Shown: positions 9,770 to 20,475, counted from the first letter of the stretch. The stretch: DNA of 64,000 nt from Lepidostoma basale (GCA_022606425.2 JAHDVF020000840.1:1426001-1490000), one strand, 5' to 3'. The notes: generated from the letters alone by a model not told the origin. Numbers and translations: made by a program.

Positions 9770-10184
9770 CTAACTAACTAACTAACCATCACGCCGTCTC
9801 CCCGAAAGGGTAGGCAGAAAGAATGGACTGTCACACTTTTACTGATGCGGCACTCCATCCTTCTCTTTTCGCCCCGCGGGAGACGCGGTGTGATGGGTTG
9901 CAAACCTTATCGCCACCAATAGGCATCTCCCGTGCACATTTCGATCGTCCAACACCCACAAAATAAATCTAAAACAAATAATATAAAATACAATGATATA
10001 AAATAAAATAACAAAATAAAAATAATTTAACACAAAATGTTCTTTTTAGATGGTGCACATATTGTTTAATTAATTTATGTTCCACGTATCCACCGTTTTT
10101 TTAATTTAGCACATAATGTAATAACACATTATGTTTTTTTCGATTTTGCACATGTTGACATGGACGATCCGGACTTTTGTGTTT
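9770..10184 (-). mobile_element. Chimeric SINE-like element (family S2) with the family A 3' tail
   Basis: Read on the minus strand it starts AACACAAAAGTCCGGATCGTCCA and passes through an AT-rich middle. It then reaches a conserved block with GGTTTGCAACCCATCACACCGC, CGGGGCGAAAAGAGAAGGATGG and GAGTGCCGCATC, and ends with the last ~60 bases of family A (AGTGTGACAGTCCATTC... to GGTTAGTTAG). Three more copies (26424, 44612, 45519) share the exact junction. No coding frame is conserved. It probably uses the family A reverse transcriptase by tail sharing. Confidence 0.75.
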
Positions 10185-11150
10185 AAAATAATCAGCTTTG
10201 TATATTGTATAGAACCCAACAAAGTATTTGGTTATGTCTGATTCTGTGGTTGGTGGAATAAGGCGCCGGTTTTTGGAATAATTATTAGCATTTTAATGAA
10301 GCGGGTATGTCACGGCGCGTGTGTGAGGGCCGTGCTAGCTCCTCCGTGGAGTGCACTGATCGGAGAACAGGCGACCAGCGCCGCTCCCAGTTATGTCACT
10401 AATTACAGGACGAATATTCGGCCGAATGTCACGGCCGCATTGTTATGCCGAAATGAATCGATCGAAGAATTGGTACGAATCAAGAGTCAATATACAAACA
10501 CTGAAATTGTCAAAGTAAGAACTGAATTGAGAAAAGGTATTTGAAAATATAATAGCACTGGTTAGAAATTGTAAAACAAAAGAACAAATTCATCTTACAT
10601 ACGTCATTTCTTTGTGTTGTGGTTTAACATCTTTGATTGTGATATCAACACTTTTTTGGTCGTTCATTTCTTTCCACATATTTCGGGACGCAGACGGTCT
10701 TCCTCAGCGTAGACATTTTAAATTTAACTCGACTCTCGGCCGTTGGGAGTGCACGTATGCGTTTTGCAAACAACGATGTCCGTCAATTGATTGATTTGAT
10801 TGAATCGCTAATGTGAAGTTTTATGTACAATACAGTGTTTAAAAAAATATAATTTGCAATAATAATAAATTTGTTGATTTGAATAGCCCCATTTTCTGTG
10901 ATAATTGATTTAAATTATATTTTGTTACTATATTGACTCATATGAACGTCAGAACGTGCCTCGACACGACACGCACGCTATGCACGCTTGTCGTCACGTC
11001 AGCATGCCCACAACATGCTACACCACAATGGTATGTTTCTGCCTTTATGATATTTTTTTAAATGTTTTTTACGCGATAATAACCTAGATTTAGATAGATA
11101 GACATAATGCCTAGTAACAAAAACAATATTCTCAACCAACTAAATAACTA
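10185..11150. other. Unassigned stretch with a GC-richer patch at 10296-10450
   Basis: A GC-richer patch carries an 82-codon open frame (10296-10544) without any family signature, low-complexity features or splice signals that I can defend. The remainder is AT-rich. Confidence 0.3.
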
Positions 11151-11151
11151 A

Positions 11152-11536
11152 AAAATTAATACGAATGAAAACGTCTCTTATCTAGAAATTTTATTATATT
11201 ATAATTTTTGTGAATGACACGTTTCGCCTGTCTATGGCATTAACATAAATTATAGTAGAACTTCTAAATAACACACGTTTTCATTCGTATTGATTATTTA
11301 ATATGGATTATTTATTGTTTCTTGAACAATGATGTAAAACTCCATATTAAATAATTAATACGAATGAAAACGTCAGTTTTCTAGAAGTTTTATTATATTT
11401 TATGGGAATGACATGGATAGAGCGAAACATGTCATTCCCACAAAATATAATAAAACTTCTAGAAAACTGACGTTTTCATTCGTATTAATTATTTAATATG
11501 GAGTTTGACATCATTGTTCAAGGATCAATAATTATA
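11152..11536. repeat. Two tandem family P foldbacks (P2 and P3)
   Basis: P2 (11152-11306) and P3 (11307-11536) lie side by side. Each is a near-perfect palindrome with outer arms AATTAATACGAATGAAAACG ... CGTTTTCATTCGTATT. P3 also has the outer pair TTGTTTCTTGAACAATGATG and CATCATTGTTCAAG. The centre of P3 is TGGGAATGACATGG / GCGAAACATGTCATTCCCA, so the arms could form one hairpin of about 100 bp. Non-coding. Confidence 0.8.
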
Positions 11537-11539
11537 TAA

Positions 11540-11690
11540 GTAAAGGGGTAGGATGAAAAAATGGATCATCTCTCTTTTTTTACCTGACTTTTATCTCGAT
11601 TTCAACATTCATACATTGTGTCATATACCTGCGTCGATTTCTCCGACCCATCATGTGGCTGGCAGTATTTTCAAAGTTATTGAGTTTTCA
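11540..11690 (-). pseudogene. Family A LINE fragment, decayed
   Basis: On the plus strand AGGGGTAGG, ATTCATACATTGTGTCAT and TCGATTTCTCCGAC match the antisense of the family A C-terminus (SAYPF, MTRCMN, RRNR). No tail repeat and no open frame. Confidence 0.6.
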
Positions 11691-11907
11691 AAGTTATTAT
11701 TGTTCATTTCTTAAATAGGTATGCCATCGTCGCCCCTCTTGACTGCACAGTACTCACAGCACTCCCAGCACTCCCATTATTCTCTGAACCCGCTACCGCC
11801 CCCATGGCAGATTCAAACGTCTCTTGGGGGGCGTTACCGCCCCACTACGAACATTTGAACTATACATTTATTTATCTGAACTGAGATAGAGTTGGACGGT
11901 GTATACA

Positions 11908-12350
11908 ATTATATCATCATCATCATCATCCTAAGCTCGACAGCCCTGGGTGGGCCTTGGCTGAATCCAGGAGCTTCCTCCATTCTTGTCTGTTTGATGC
12001 CCCCATTCTCCAATTTCTCACTTGCAACACCGATGCATCCGTGTTGACACTGTCCATCCATCGCATTTTGGGCCTTCCTGGTCTTCTACGTCCCTGTGGT
12101 ACTGAGAGCGTGAGGCGTTTTGTAGGGTTGTCGTCGTCCATTCTGATTATGTGACCAGCCCATCTCAGGCGCCCTACTTTGATGGATCTGATCACATCGG
12201 GCTCTTTATAGATATCATATAGCTCTCGGTTATATCGACGACGCCAACCATTGTGGTCTCTCACTGGGCCATATATTGTCCTAAGAACCCTTCTTTCAAA
12301 TGCTGCGATGGACCTTTCAGTGTGTTTTGTCATCACCCAGGTTTCAGAGG
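11908..12350 (-). pseudogene. RTE-like LINE C-terminal fragment, family D ((GAT)n tail)
   Basis: A 136-codon open frame (11926-12336) reads HTERSIAAFERRVLRTIYGPV, IKVGRLRWAGHIIRMDD, GRRRPGRPKMRWMDSV and NWRMGASNRQEWRKLLDSAK. This is the conserved C-terminal domain of RTE-type LINEs (RWAGH, GRPK.RW, DR..WR). A minus-strand (GAT)n tail lies at 11912-11928. The RT core is missing because of 5' truncation. Confidence 0.85.
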
Positions 12351-13090
12351 TTTTACAATTATATGCATACGTTTACTACTTTACAATATTTGTATACATA
12401 ATCACTTTATAGTAAAACGCGTAAATATCAGCTTGAAATGAAAGAATCTATAAATGAGAGAGAACATTTATGATCAAATAAACTATTTTGAAGTGTTAAG
12501 GCGTTAACTCATGTAGCAATAAAGAGTATAAAAAGTGAGGTTAGAATTTATCGAATTCCATTTAAATGTGCATGGATATTTGCTTTAAATTTAGATTATT
12601 TAAAATTCAAAAAACAAGAAAAATTGAACTCCGATAGGGTCAATGGCTGCGAAGTTTTTTCGAACAAGAGTAACGGAATTTTTAAAAAATACTTTAAACT
12701 TGTTTTTAATCGTTAATTTTCATACAATGACCACAGAAGTGGAAAATAAATCAGCGTGTCTGTTTGACAACGTGAATCTAATAAATAATGCGGATAGCCG
12801 TGTAATGTGCCTTCTAATCCGAATATTAATTAATCTTTCTGGTCGATAGGAAATAACATATTGGAAATTTTGATTTCATATATTGGCATGTTTGGTGTAA
12901 CAACGTGTGTAGTACACAACGAATATCAATCCTTTGAATATCTTAAAACAAGTTTTGTGCAGAGTATTTGATTTTTAATGTTAAAATCTCTGACGTTCGA
13001 ATGATAGAATTGTATATTCAAATAAGGGTCACATAAACATTAGTATTTCAGATCATACTAAAATATATAAAATTACAAAATTTAATATTA
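12351..13090. other. AT-rich stretch, nothing recognised
   Basis: Only short open frames without signatures. No clear inverted or tandem repeats and no match to the named families. Confidence 0.3.
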
Positions 13091-13091
13091 A

Positions 13092-14350
13092 AATGGTAAT
13101 ATAACTAACTAACTAATGATAACGCCGTTTCCCTAGAGAGGTAGGTAGAAAATATGGATCACCACACTTTTTTTTTTTTTTTTGTAGGAACATAGAAGTT
13201 CCCGCCACATACCCGAGGCTGTTATAGGGCGTAGCGGCGCCCTTTTGTCAGCCTCGCTCGTACACTCCCTGGGCCTGTCCCCGGTCCATCCGGGACTTAC
13301 ATTTAAATACGGCAACAACAACAAGGGGGTGCCAGACCACATTTAATCTACTCAATTTCACTTCTATGCTCCGCTGTACTTTATTGAATAAATAAATAAG
13401 CACAATATATAATACATGAACATTTCATAAAAGATAAGATATACACCGCAGGAATATACAGCGGGAAGAACAGGAGAGGCAGAAGAGACAAATGCGGGAT
13501 GGGGAAAAAAAAAAATAATAATAACGTAGAGTACAGTTTTTGGCATGTAGGACAAAGGACGAGGTTTAGGAAGCATTTCATAATATTAAATAAATAAATA
13601 AAACCACTGCAAAAATTATTATTATGGCCAACAGGGAGAGGAACGAGACCCGTCACAGAGGGGCAACCTCCCTCTCCCAGCTGGAAAACAGCGCACCCTC
13701 AGAGGGCAAGAAACAGCACAAATTCCGGTGAATTCCGGTGGGGTAGACAACCGTAAAAACCCCTCTATCCAGGAGCAGTAGCCCCAGCATCCTTATATAC
13801 TTGGAGGCCGGCTAAGTGTCGGCCTCGGCAAATGCATTAATCCACGCTCTCACGAATACTTTCAAACACCCAAAGTTATGTTGACTCTCCGTCAGATCTG
13901 AGTTCCAGACCGGGCGGACAGCCACTTTTACATCATCTATCATCCGATTCCGCGCGCTCACCAGGGAACTACACTCCCAGAGGATGTGGAAGGCCGTCTG
14001 GGCCCCCCCGCCGCACGTACACTCCGGGTCCGGCACCAGACCAAAATCATGGAGCCTGGCACGGAAGTTTCCGTGGCCCGAGAGCATCTGCACAACGTGG
14101 TGATCCAAGGCGATCCACTCACTGCTCATCCTTCTTGGGATCACCACACTATTGTATCCTGACTCTGGCGTCTCTTCTACATTCACACATCGTGACATGC
14201 ACGCTTGTCAATTGTTCCTAATTTGAACATGGTAGCCTTTCAGTAATTGATTATTTTGGTTATGCCATGTCTCCCTTGGCCTTCCTCGACTACTTTTTTC
14301 ATTCATCTTTTTAACCAATCTCCATTTGTTCCATATATCCAAACCTTCTT
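13092..14350 (-). pseudogene. Family A LINE copy interrupted by an R1-group LINE
   Basis: The 3' part is at 13092-13168 (CTAA tail, then antisense of GETA..., SVVIH) and the 5' part at 14138-14350 (CVNVEE..., H.NN.LL, PRETWH, KMNE). Between them lies the insertion at 13169-14137. GGATCACCACACT occurs at 13156-13168 and again at 14138-14150, which fixes both boundaries. Diverged A2/A3-like copy. Confidence 0.8.
13169..14137 (-). mobile_element. 5'-truncated R1-group LINE with poly(A) tail, inserted in family A
   Basis: 969 bp bounded by a 13-bp duplication. Plus-strand poly(T) at 13169-13183 is the poly(A) tail. The coding end (13812-14137) reads LDHHVVQMLSGHGNFRARLH, DPECTCGGGAQTAFHILWEC and ends at a TAG. 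The C-x-C...H...C finger after Q.L.GHG is typical of the segment downstream of the RT in R1-group LINEs. About 640 bp of 3' UTR follow, containing AATAAATAAATAA stretches. RT and endonuclease are lost by 5' truncation. Confidence 0.8.
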
Positions 14351-14404
14351 CGTTGAGTTTTACACCAATGTTCAAGAATAAATAAAAATATATTTCTGCT
14401 ATGC

Positions 14405-14785
14405 TCAACGGATAGAAATGCTGGGCCGCAAGGCGACAAGAAGAACAGAGGCTCCACGTAGCAGATATGAAGATGCTAAGGTGGACCGCCGAGGTTACGA
14501 TGCTGGAAAAAGCTAGAAATGAACACATCAGAGGTAGCCTAAAAGTCGCTGCCATAGCGGAAAAGCGGTGGTACGGTCATGTGAACAGGAGGGACAATGA
14601 GTACATTGTTCACAAGACCCTGCAACTGGAAGACGGAAGGAGGGGACCAGGTCAGCATCCCGCAACGTGGATGTCCACAGTCGGGAACGACCTGAAGGCG
14701 CTGGGACTAGACAGCCAGATGATCCTGAATCGTGAGACTTGGCGGAGCCGTATTAGGATAGCTGACTCCAAATAACGGTAACTGA
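14405..14785 (+). pseudogene. RTE-like LINE C-terminal fragment, family E
   Basis: The open frame 14467-14775 reads MKMLRWTAEVTMLEKARNEHIRGSLKVAAIAEKRWYGHV, GRRGPGQHPATWMSTVGNDLKALGL and NRETWRSRIRIADSK, stopping at TAA. This is the typical arrangement LRW..G, I.E..RWYGHV, TW, W of RTE-type proteins. Only the last about 110 codons survive. Confidence 0.8.
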
Positions 14786-14846
14786 AGATAATTGGCGTAT
14801 TGCAGACAACTCACAAAAATGTAATTTTAACATAACTGACTCATTT

Positions 14847-15120
14847 CATTAATTAATTTCTCGGCGCTACATCCCGGTATGGGACTTGGCCTCCTTCACA
14901 ACGGCCCTCCACTGACTTCTGTCCCTGGCCATCTCTCTCCATTACCCAGCTCCTTCCATTTTCTCCCTCCACGCAGTCCGCCCATCTTTTCCTCGGTCTG
15001 CCTCTTGGTCTCTTTTCTCGAGGCACCCATCTGGATATAATTTGTGGTGTTATACCCTCTGGCATTCTTTCCACATAGTCAGCCCACCGTAGGCGTTGAG
15101 ACTTACAGAATCTTAACATA
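14847..15120 (-). pseudogene. RTE-like LINE C-terminal fragment, family F
   Basis: The minus-strand open frame (88 codons) reads SQRLRWADYVERMPE, REKRPRGRPRKRWADCVEGE and GQKSVEGRCEGGQVPYRDVAPRN. RWADY...RGRPRKRW is the LINE C-terminal signature. The tail is an AATTAATGAAATGA simple sequence at the 14830-14850 edge. Same family as 2090-2312. Confidence 0.8.
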
Positions 15121-15540
15121 CCTGACTATCTGAATAATTATCCAAAGCCAATCTATTGAACCGTAAAATGTTTGGATAATTAATTACTAGATAATTAACT
15201 TATTTCTGCAAGTAAATAGGATGAATCTGGGTTCGCGTTAATTAACAAAATAAGACGTTGCAAACATTCAAATGAATGGTGGTATAATTGGACAGCTTAC
15301 ATAGCAGAACAGTAGAACGATATTGTGGGGACATAAACTACGATCAAATGTCACGAGGACCAGTTATCGCCGATCTCCGATTAGAAATATTCCAGATTAC
15401 GAGTATATACGAATAACATTATAGAATAGCTGAAAATAATTAGAGAAATCTTAAATATAACGCGTCGTTACATCATATTGGTTTCTGTGTTTTGGTCACA
15501 ATTTTTTTTTAAATAATCTTCGTTTTATTTTAAATAATCT
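15121..15540. other. Unassigned AT-rich stretch
   Basis: Nothing recognisable apart from short direct repeats of GATAATTAAT. Confidence 0.3.
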
Positions 15541-15835
15541 TAAATATTCGCAGAATGCTCCGTATATCGTGGACCGATAAGGTCAGTAATACAGACGTAC
15601 TATAGAGAGGCGAAACCAATAGAGAGCTGTAGTCGGCTCTGAAGATTAGACAGGTCTCATATTTGGTTCATGTGCTAAGGGGAGAAAAATATTACCTCCT
15701 TTGGCTGAAAATTATGGGCTAGGTAGAGGGACGCCGAGGAGTTGGCAGAAGACAGTTGTCCTGGCTACGGACTATAAGGGATTGGCCAGGATTTAGTAAA
15801 TTTGGTAAATGGTATCGTAAAAATCTTATACGAAT
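15541..15835 (+). pseudogene. RTE-like LINE C-terminal fragment, family G
   Basis: Translation: MLRISWTDKVSNTDVL.RGETNREL, a decayed block at the usual YLGH/WAGH position, then KIMG.VEGRRGVGRRQLSWLRTIRDW. VEGRRGVGRR..SWLR.IR.W is a strong signature of RTE-type C-termini. Two stops interrupt it. Confidence 0.75.
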
Positions 15836-15939
15836 TATATGCATACTATTCATTTGTCATCCATTATTTAGTGAAAATAATATATATTTTACCCACTTTA
15901 AAGACGCTGATAAAGGGTGTACAAGTTCCGAGTTACCCA

Positions 15940-16262
15940 GCGTGCCATGGAAAGAGCCATTTTTGGAATAACCATGAGGAACAGAATACGAAATGAATTT
16001 AATAGACAGTAAACCAAGGTGATGGAGGTGGCTCTGAATATAGCGGGAGGGGGCTGACTATATTTGTTGGAGAATCGACAGTCGATGGGGAAGACGGGTT
16101 CTGGAGAGGAGATTGCGCACAGAATGTAGAGTTGGACGTGCTCCTTTTTGCTGGATCAATGATATTGTAAGGATTGCTGGCAGCAATGGATATAGAGGCA
16201 GTGGCGTATTTTGGAAGAGGCCTAAGTTCACCGATAGACGACAGATAGTTGATTAAATAAAC
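15940..16262 (+). pseudogene. LINE C-terminal fragment related to family C
   Basis: Starts RAMERAIFGITMRNRIRNEFNR, then a stop and frameshifts, TKVMEVALN..., RRVLERRLRTECRVGRAPFCWINDIVRIAG. Parallel to RAVERAMLGISLRDRVRND...TKVTDIIHRVA of the copy at 16377 but much more diverged. Confidence 0.6.
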
Positions 16263-16376
16263 ATACATCTTATACGGACACAATATTCGATTGGGCCGAG
16301 ATAACCAAACCGCAGAGCTAAAAAGAATAATTGGATAAAGCTGGGCAGCTTTCGAAAACATGAATTACATCCTTAA

Positions 16377-16812
16377 AAACTGGAAAATACCGATCAACCT
16401 GAAACGAAAAGTCTATGAAGCCTGCGTTCTCCAGTTGGTTATTATGGTCTTGAAACTGTTACATTGTCCAAACAAAGTGCCGAGAAACTACGAGTGACCC
16501 AAAGAGCCGTGGAAAGAGCCATGTTAGGAATAAGCCTAAGAGACAGAGTCAGAAACGATACGGTAAGAGAAAAAACAAAGGTAACTGACATCATCCACAG
16601 GGTGGCGACTCTAAAATGGCAATGGGCAGGTCACGTAGCCAGAAGCTCAGATGAAAAGTGGACAAGAAGACTGCTGACTTGGAGACCGTGGACGGCAAAC
16701 AGAAGTGCAGGGCGACCGCAACTACGGTGGAAGGATGAGTGGACATGGAAGCGAATGGAGGAGGCATTTGTCCAGGAGTGGACGGGAATAGGCTGAGGAA
16801 GAAAAAGAAGAA
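16377..16812 (+). pseudogene. Family C RTE-like LINE fragment, (GAA)n tail
   Basis: The open frame 16464-16796 (110 codons) reads SKQSAEKLRVTQRAVERAMLGISLRDRVRND, TLKWQWAGHVARSSDEKWTRRLLTWRPW, SAGRPQLRWKDEWTWKRMEEAFVQEWTGIG and stops. Upstream, KIPINLKRKVYEACVLQLV..GLETVTL is out of frame. A small deletion removes the segment between WKD and WKRM compared with 26948. Ends GAAGAAAAAGAAGAAG. Confidence 0.85.
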
Positions 16813-17206
16813 GAGGAAATCTTATATCCACAATTGAATGAGTTATGAAGTGGGGTTTATTAGTAGTCGATTAAAGTTTTACAATGAAAACTAAAAGGAA
16901 GAACACACGTGACTATCGACTGGGGCAGGTAGAGGCGAGGTAGGTGAGTACATCTTGTTTGTGGTTGATAATAACTTTACAATATATCCCTCCTGGTCCG
17001 GCTGGAAAAGGTTAACAACTCGTAAAAAGTAGTTTTAATTCATATTCCTCGAGTGGTATTATCCTTTTAAGAATATCGGTACACTTATTTCTTTAGCAAA
17101 CACGTACCGCGAGCGGTGATCCTGTGAGAGAATCTTGCGTTCATTAGAATCTCACCATACGAGCTCAATAAATAGGTACAACTATTTCTATATCCATGCA
17201 CAATTG
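16813..17206. other. Unassigned stretch
   Basis: No signature and no open frame above 60 codons. Confidence 0.3.
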
Positions 17207-17273
17207 GATATGGGTGGGTCAGAATATTAATGGATCAAGTCCAAATTTTAGAAATTTCGAGTTTAATGTTTCT

Positions 17274-17715
17274 AACTAACTAACTAACCATCACGCCGTC
17301 TCTTCCTTCTTCCTCAACATTCATACATCGTGTCATGCACGCGCGTCGATTTCTCTGACTCCTTACATGGCCGACATTCAATATTTGATTTATTTGATCG
17401 TGCCACGTTTTCCTCGGTCTTCCTCTATTTCTGGTTCCATTTACATCATTAACATATAATTTTGTTACCATTCTTTCTCCATTCATTATTTTGTTCATGA
17501 CCCCATCATTCGCACCGCATTCACTTCTTATATTTTCATTCGACACTCTATCATACACAGAGTATCCACATATTCGTCTAAGAGATCTCATTTCTACTGC
17601 ATTTATTCTACTTTCATCCTTCTTTTGACAGTTCCATGCTTCGCTTCCATACGTAAGGGTCGGTAGAAGAACACCATTGTGCACTGCCATTCTATCTTTT
17701 TTGGATAGGGATGTT
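17274..17715 (-). pseudogene. Family A LINE copy, tail at 17274, internal deletions
   Basis: A 146-codon minus-strand frame: KDRMAVHNGVLLPTLTYGSEAW, RRICGYSVYDRVSNENIRSECGANDGVMNKIMNGERM, RNRGRPRKTWHDQINQ, MTRCMNVEEEGRDGVMVS. The usual SLRWFGHMERMNEE and the AREICQERKVWQSI.SAYPFGE blocks are deleted. The 5' end stops at KTSLSKKD, next to a unique flank. Its left flank matches, inverted, the right flank of the copy at 18262-19313. Confidence 0.85.
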
Positions 17716-18261
17716 TTCACTGTACATTTAATATTTCTACAGGTAGATAAAACAGATTTCTATGTTGTGTGTTTATAACAGAATAGTAGCTTTTCAATTT
17801 TCTCCAGAAATGACAATACTACTATTGATTAGAGATCAAAATTTGAGGTTGATTGCTAAAAATGAGATCAGGTGAAGACTTTAGTTCGTCCAGTGCACGA
17901 GACTTTACAAACTAGTGTTGGACGTTTATACAGGTGTTTGAAGAAAACAAGTCTAAATTCAGTGACAAATGAAACCCGGGAAGTCAGAACCAAGTGACCA
18001 TGACCAAAGTGAGGAAGGTTTTGAAAACGATGAAGTTATTTACGATTAATGTTGCTCCATATTGATTTTTTAAAATGTATTTCATTTGCGTAAGGAAAAA
18101 TTTCAGAGTAATAGTGAATCATGTCCATTTTATTTTCTTTTATTTGTACTTTTAATATTAATAAAGCCTTTGTGTACCTTATTTTTTGTCTATTTATTTA
18201 AATTGCTTCATGTACTATAAAAATAAACAGTGAAAACATCCCTGGATTTTACAAAAGTTCT
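17716..18261. other. Unassigned stretch between inverted family A copies
   Basis: AT-rich, no repeat or coding signature seen. It forms the spacer of the inverted arrangement 17208-19385. Confidence 0.3.
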
Positions 18262-19313
18262 TCAACTATACACGGAAAGCACTGCTAGTGTCAGAGTAAA
18301 TGGAGATCTTACAGCCTGGTTTGATATCAATAAAGGTGTCAAACAAGGTTGCGTAATGTCCCCGTGGTTATTTAATCTGTATATGGACAATTGTATGAAA
18401 GAGCTGAAAGGGTTGGATGTAGGTGCCAAAATGAGCGGAGTGTCAGTAAGCTGTCTCTTGTATGCGGATGACGCTGTCCTACTTGCTGACAACGAGCATG
18501 AACTACAAGTCCTGGTGAATTGTATGTATGAGGTATGCATGCGAAATGATCTGATGATGAATGTTAATAAGTCCAAGGTAATGATTTTTGAAAAGGAAGA
18601 AACCATGATAGTCTGCAACATTAGCGTGAATGGTGAAAACTTGGAGCAAGTAGTTGAGTTTGTGTATTTAGGTAGTATGTTTACAAGAGATGGGAGAGTG
18701 GAGAGGGATATTGAAAGAAGGGTTGGAGCAGGCAAGAAAGTGAATGGTGCACTTAAAGTTTTCATCGCAAACAAAAACCTATCCAAAAAATCTGAAATGG
18801 CAGTGCACAATGGTGTTCTTCTACCGACCCTTATGTATGGAAGCGAAGCATGGAACTGGCAAAGGAAGGATGAAAGTAGAATAAATGCAGTAGAAATGAA
18901 ATCTCTTAGACGAATGTGTGGATATTCTGTGTATGATAGAGTGTCGAATGAAAATATAAGAAGTGAATGCGGTGCGAATGATCGTGTCATGAACAAAATA
19001 ATGAAAGGATCATTAAGATGGTTTGGACATATGGAAAGAATGAATGAAGAAAGAATGGTAAAAAAATTATATGTTAATGATGTAAATGGAACCAGAAATA
19101 GAGGAAGACCGAGGAAAACGTGGCACGATCAAATAAATCAAATATTGAATGTCGGCCATTTGAGGAGTCAGAGAAATCGACGCGCGTGCATGACACGATG
19201 TATGAATGTTGAGGAAGCGAGAGAAATATGTCAGGAAAGAAAGGTGTGGCAGTCCATTCTTTCTGCCTACCCCTTCGGGGAGACGGCGTGATGGTTAGTT
19301 AGTTAGTTAGTTA
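18230..19313 (+). CDS. Family A RTE-like LINE: RT C-terminal half, open frame of 353 codons (18230-19291)
   Basis: Recognisable LINE sequence begins near 18262 (LYTESTASVRVNGD), so the ATG at 18230 lies in flanking DNA and is not the native start. The frame holds RT motif B (NKGVKQGCVMSPWLFNLYMD, about residue 35), motif C with the catalytic pair (CLLYADDAVLLAD, about residue 80), the thumb (VEFVYLGSMFTRDGR) and the basic C-terminus: YGSEAW, RWFGHMERM, RNRGRPRKTWHDQINQ, CMNVEEAREICQERKVWQSILSAYPFGETA. The stop TGA lies inside the terminal GGCGTGATGGTTAG, and the (TTAG)n tail runs to 19313. No RNase H follows, as in RTE-type LINEs. Endonuclease and RT motifs up to A are missing, so it cannot act alone. 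It is the best-preserved C-terminus in the window. Confidence 0.9.
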
Positions 19314-19427
19314 GAAACATTAGGTCTTATTATCTCAGAATCAGGATCGAAGGACTTGATCCATTAATATTCTGAACCACCCATAAAAGTATTTGATACG
19401 CACATATCTGAATATAAGGAATAAATA

Positions 19428-20190
19428 TAATAATGATCTGATGATGAATGTGAATGAGTCCAAGGTAATGATTTTTGAAAAAGGAGAAATCATGACAGTC
19501 TGCAACATTAGCGTGAATGGTGAAAATTTGGAGCAAGTAGATGAGTTTGTGTATTTACTTAGAATGTTTACAAAATATGGGCGAGTGGAGTGGGATATTG
19601 AAAGAAGGGTTGGGGCAGGCAAAAAAGTGAATGGTGCATTTAAAGTTGTCATCGCAAACACAAACCTATCCAAAAAAGCTAAAATGGCAGTGCACAATGG
19701 TGTTCTTGTACCGACCCTTATGTATGGAAGCGAAGCATGAAACTGGCAAAAAAAGGATGAAAGTAGAATAAATGCAGTTGAAATGAGATCTCTTAGACGA
19801 ATGTGTGAATACTCTGTGTATGATAGTGTCGAATGAAAATATATGAAGTGAATGCGGTGCGAATGATGGTGTTATGAACAAAATAATGAAAGGATCATTA
19901 AGATGGTTTGGACATATGGAAAGAATGAACGAAGAGAGAACAATAAAAAATATATATGTTCACGATGTAAATGGAACCAGAAATAGAGGAAGACCGAGGA
20001 AAACGTGGCACGATCAAATAAACCAAATATTGAATGTCGGCCACGTGAGGAGTCAGAGAAATTGACGCGCGTGCAGGACGATGTATGAATGTTGAGGAAG
20101 CGAGAGAAATATGTCAGGAAAAAAAGTGTAGCAGTCCATTATTTCTGCCCATCCCTTCGGGGAGACGGCGTGATGGTTAGTTAGTTTATA
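19428..20190 (+). pseudogene. Family A LINE copy, truncated and broken
   Basis: Starts NNDLMMNVNESKVMIFEKGE, directly after about 110 bp of non-repeat flank. The TGG of YGSEAW is TGA at about 19738, and a base is missing in VYDRVSNEN near 19825. After that it continues through KGSLRWFGHMERMNEERTIKNIY, RNRGRPRKTWHDQINQ and the GAGACGGCGTGATGGTTAG tail. It cannot be a second half of the 18262 copy because the two overlap in content. Confidence 0.9.
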
Positions 20191-20282
20191 TAAATCATAA
20201 ATTTGACAAATAGATAATTCAACTGCAAGTAATGTGAATTTTTACAGAATATATGGAAATAATTTTTTTAAACCTTTAGTTT

Positions 20283-20475
20283 CTTCTTCTTTTCTCCTAG
20301 CCATTTATTAGGGTCGGCTCTTCTAATTGAACAGTGCCAGGCTTCTCGGTCTTATGCCATCCCGCTGTCAATTTGCACTAACTCTGTCTTTTTGACGGTT
20401 GATAGCCAAGTTCTCCTTCCCTTTTCAAGTTGTAGGGCTTTTTGGATGATGTGGTCGAAGATGTGATGCGTTGAG
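20283..20475 (-). pseudogene. RTE-like LINE C-terminal end, family H, (GAA)n tail
   Basis: Minus-strand reading: LQLEKGRRTWLSTVKKTELVQIDSGMA, DREAWHCSIRRADPNKWLGEKKK, ending in AGAAGAAGAA. DR..W...I..A..N is the last motif of several RTE-type proteins. Short and inactive. Confidence 0.65.

Noticed and set aside
10296..10544. 82-codon open frame as a small gene
   Set aside because: No domain, no second copy, no splice or promoter support.
18230..18262. ATG at 18230 as the native start of the LINE protein
   Set aside because: The first dozen codons are flanking DNA. The 22926 copy shows that coding continues upstream through RT motif A, so this is a truncation junction.
19295..19313. TTAGTTAGTTAG arrays as telomeric repeats
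   Set aside because: The insect telomere unit is TTAGG. These arrays are TTAG, short, dispersed, in both orientations and always at the 3' end of family A or S2 copies.
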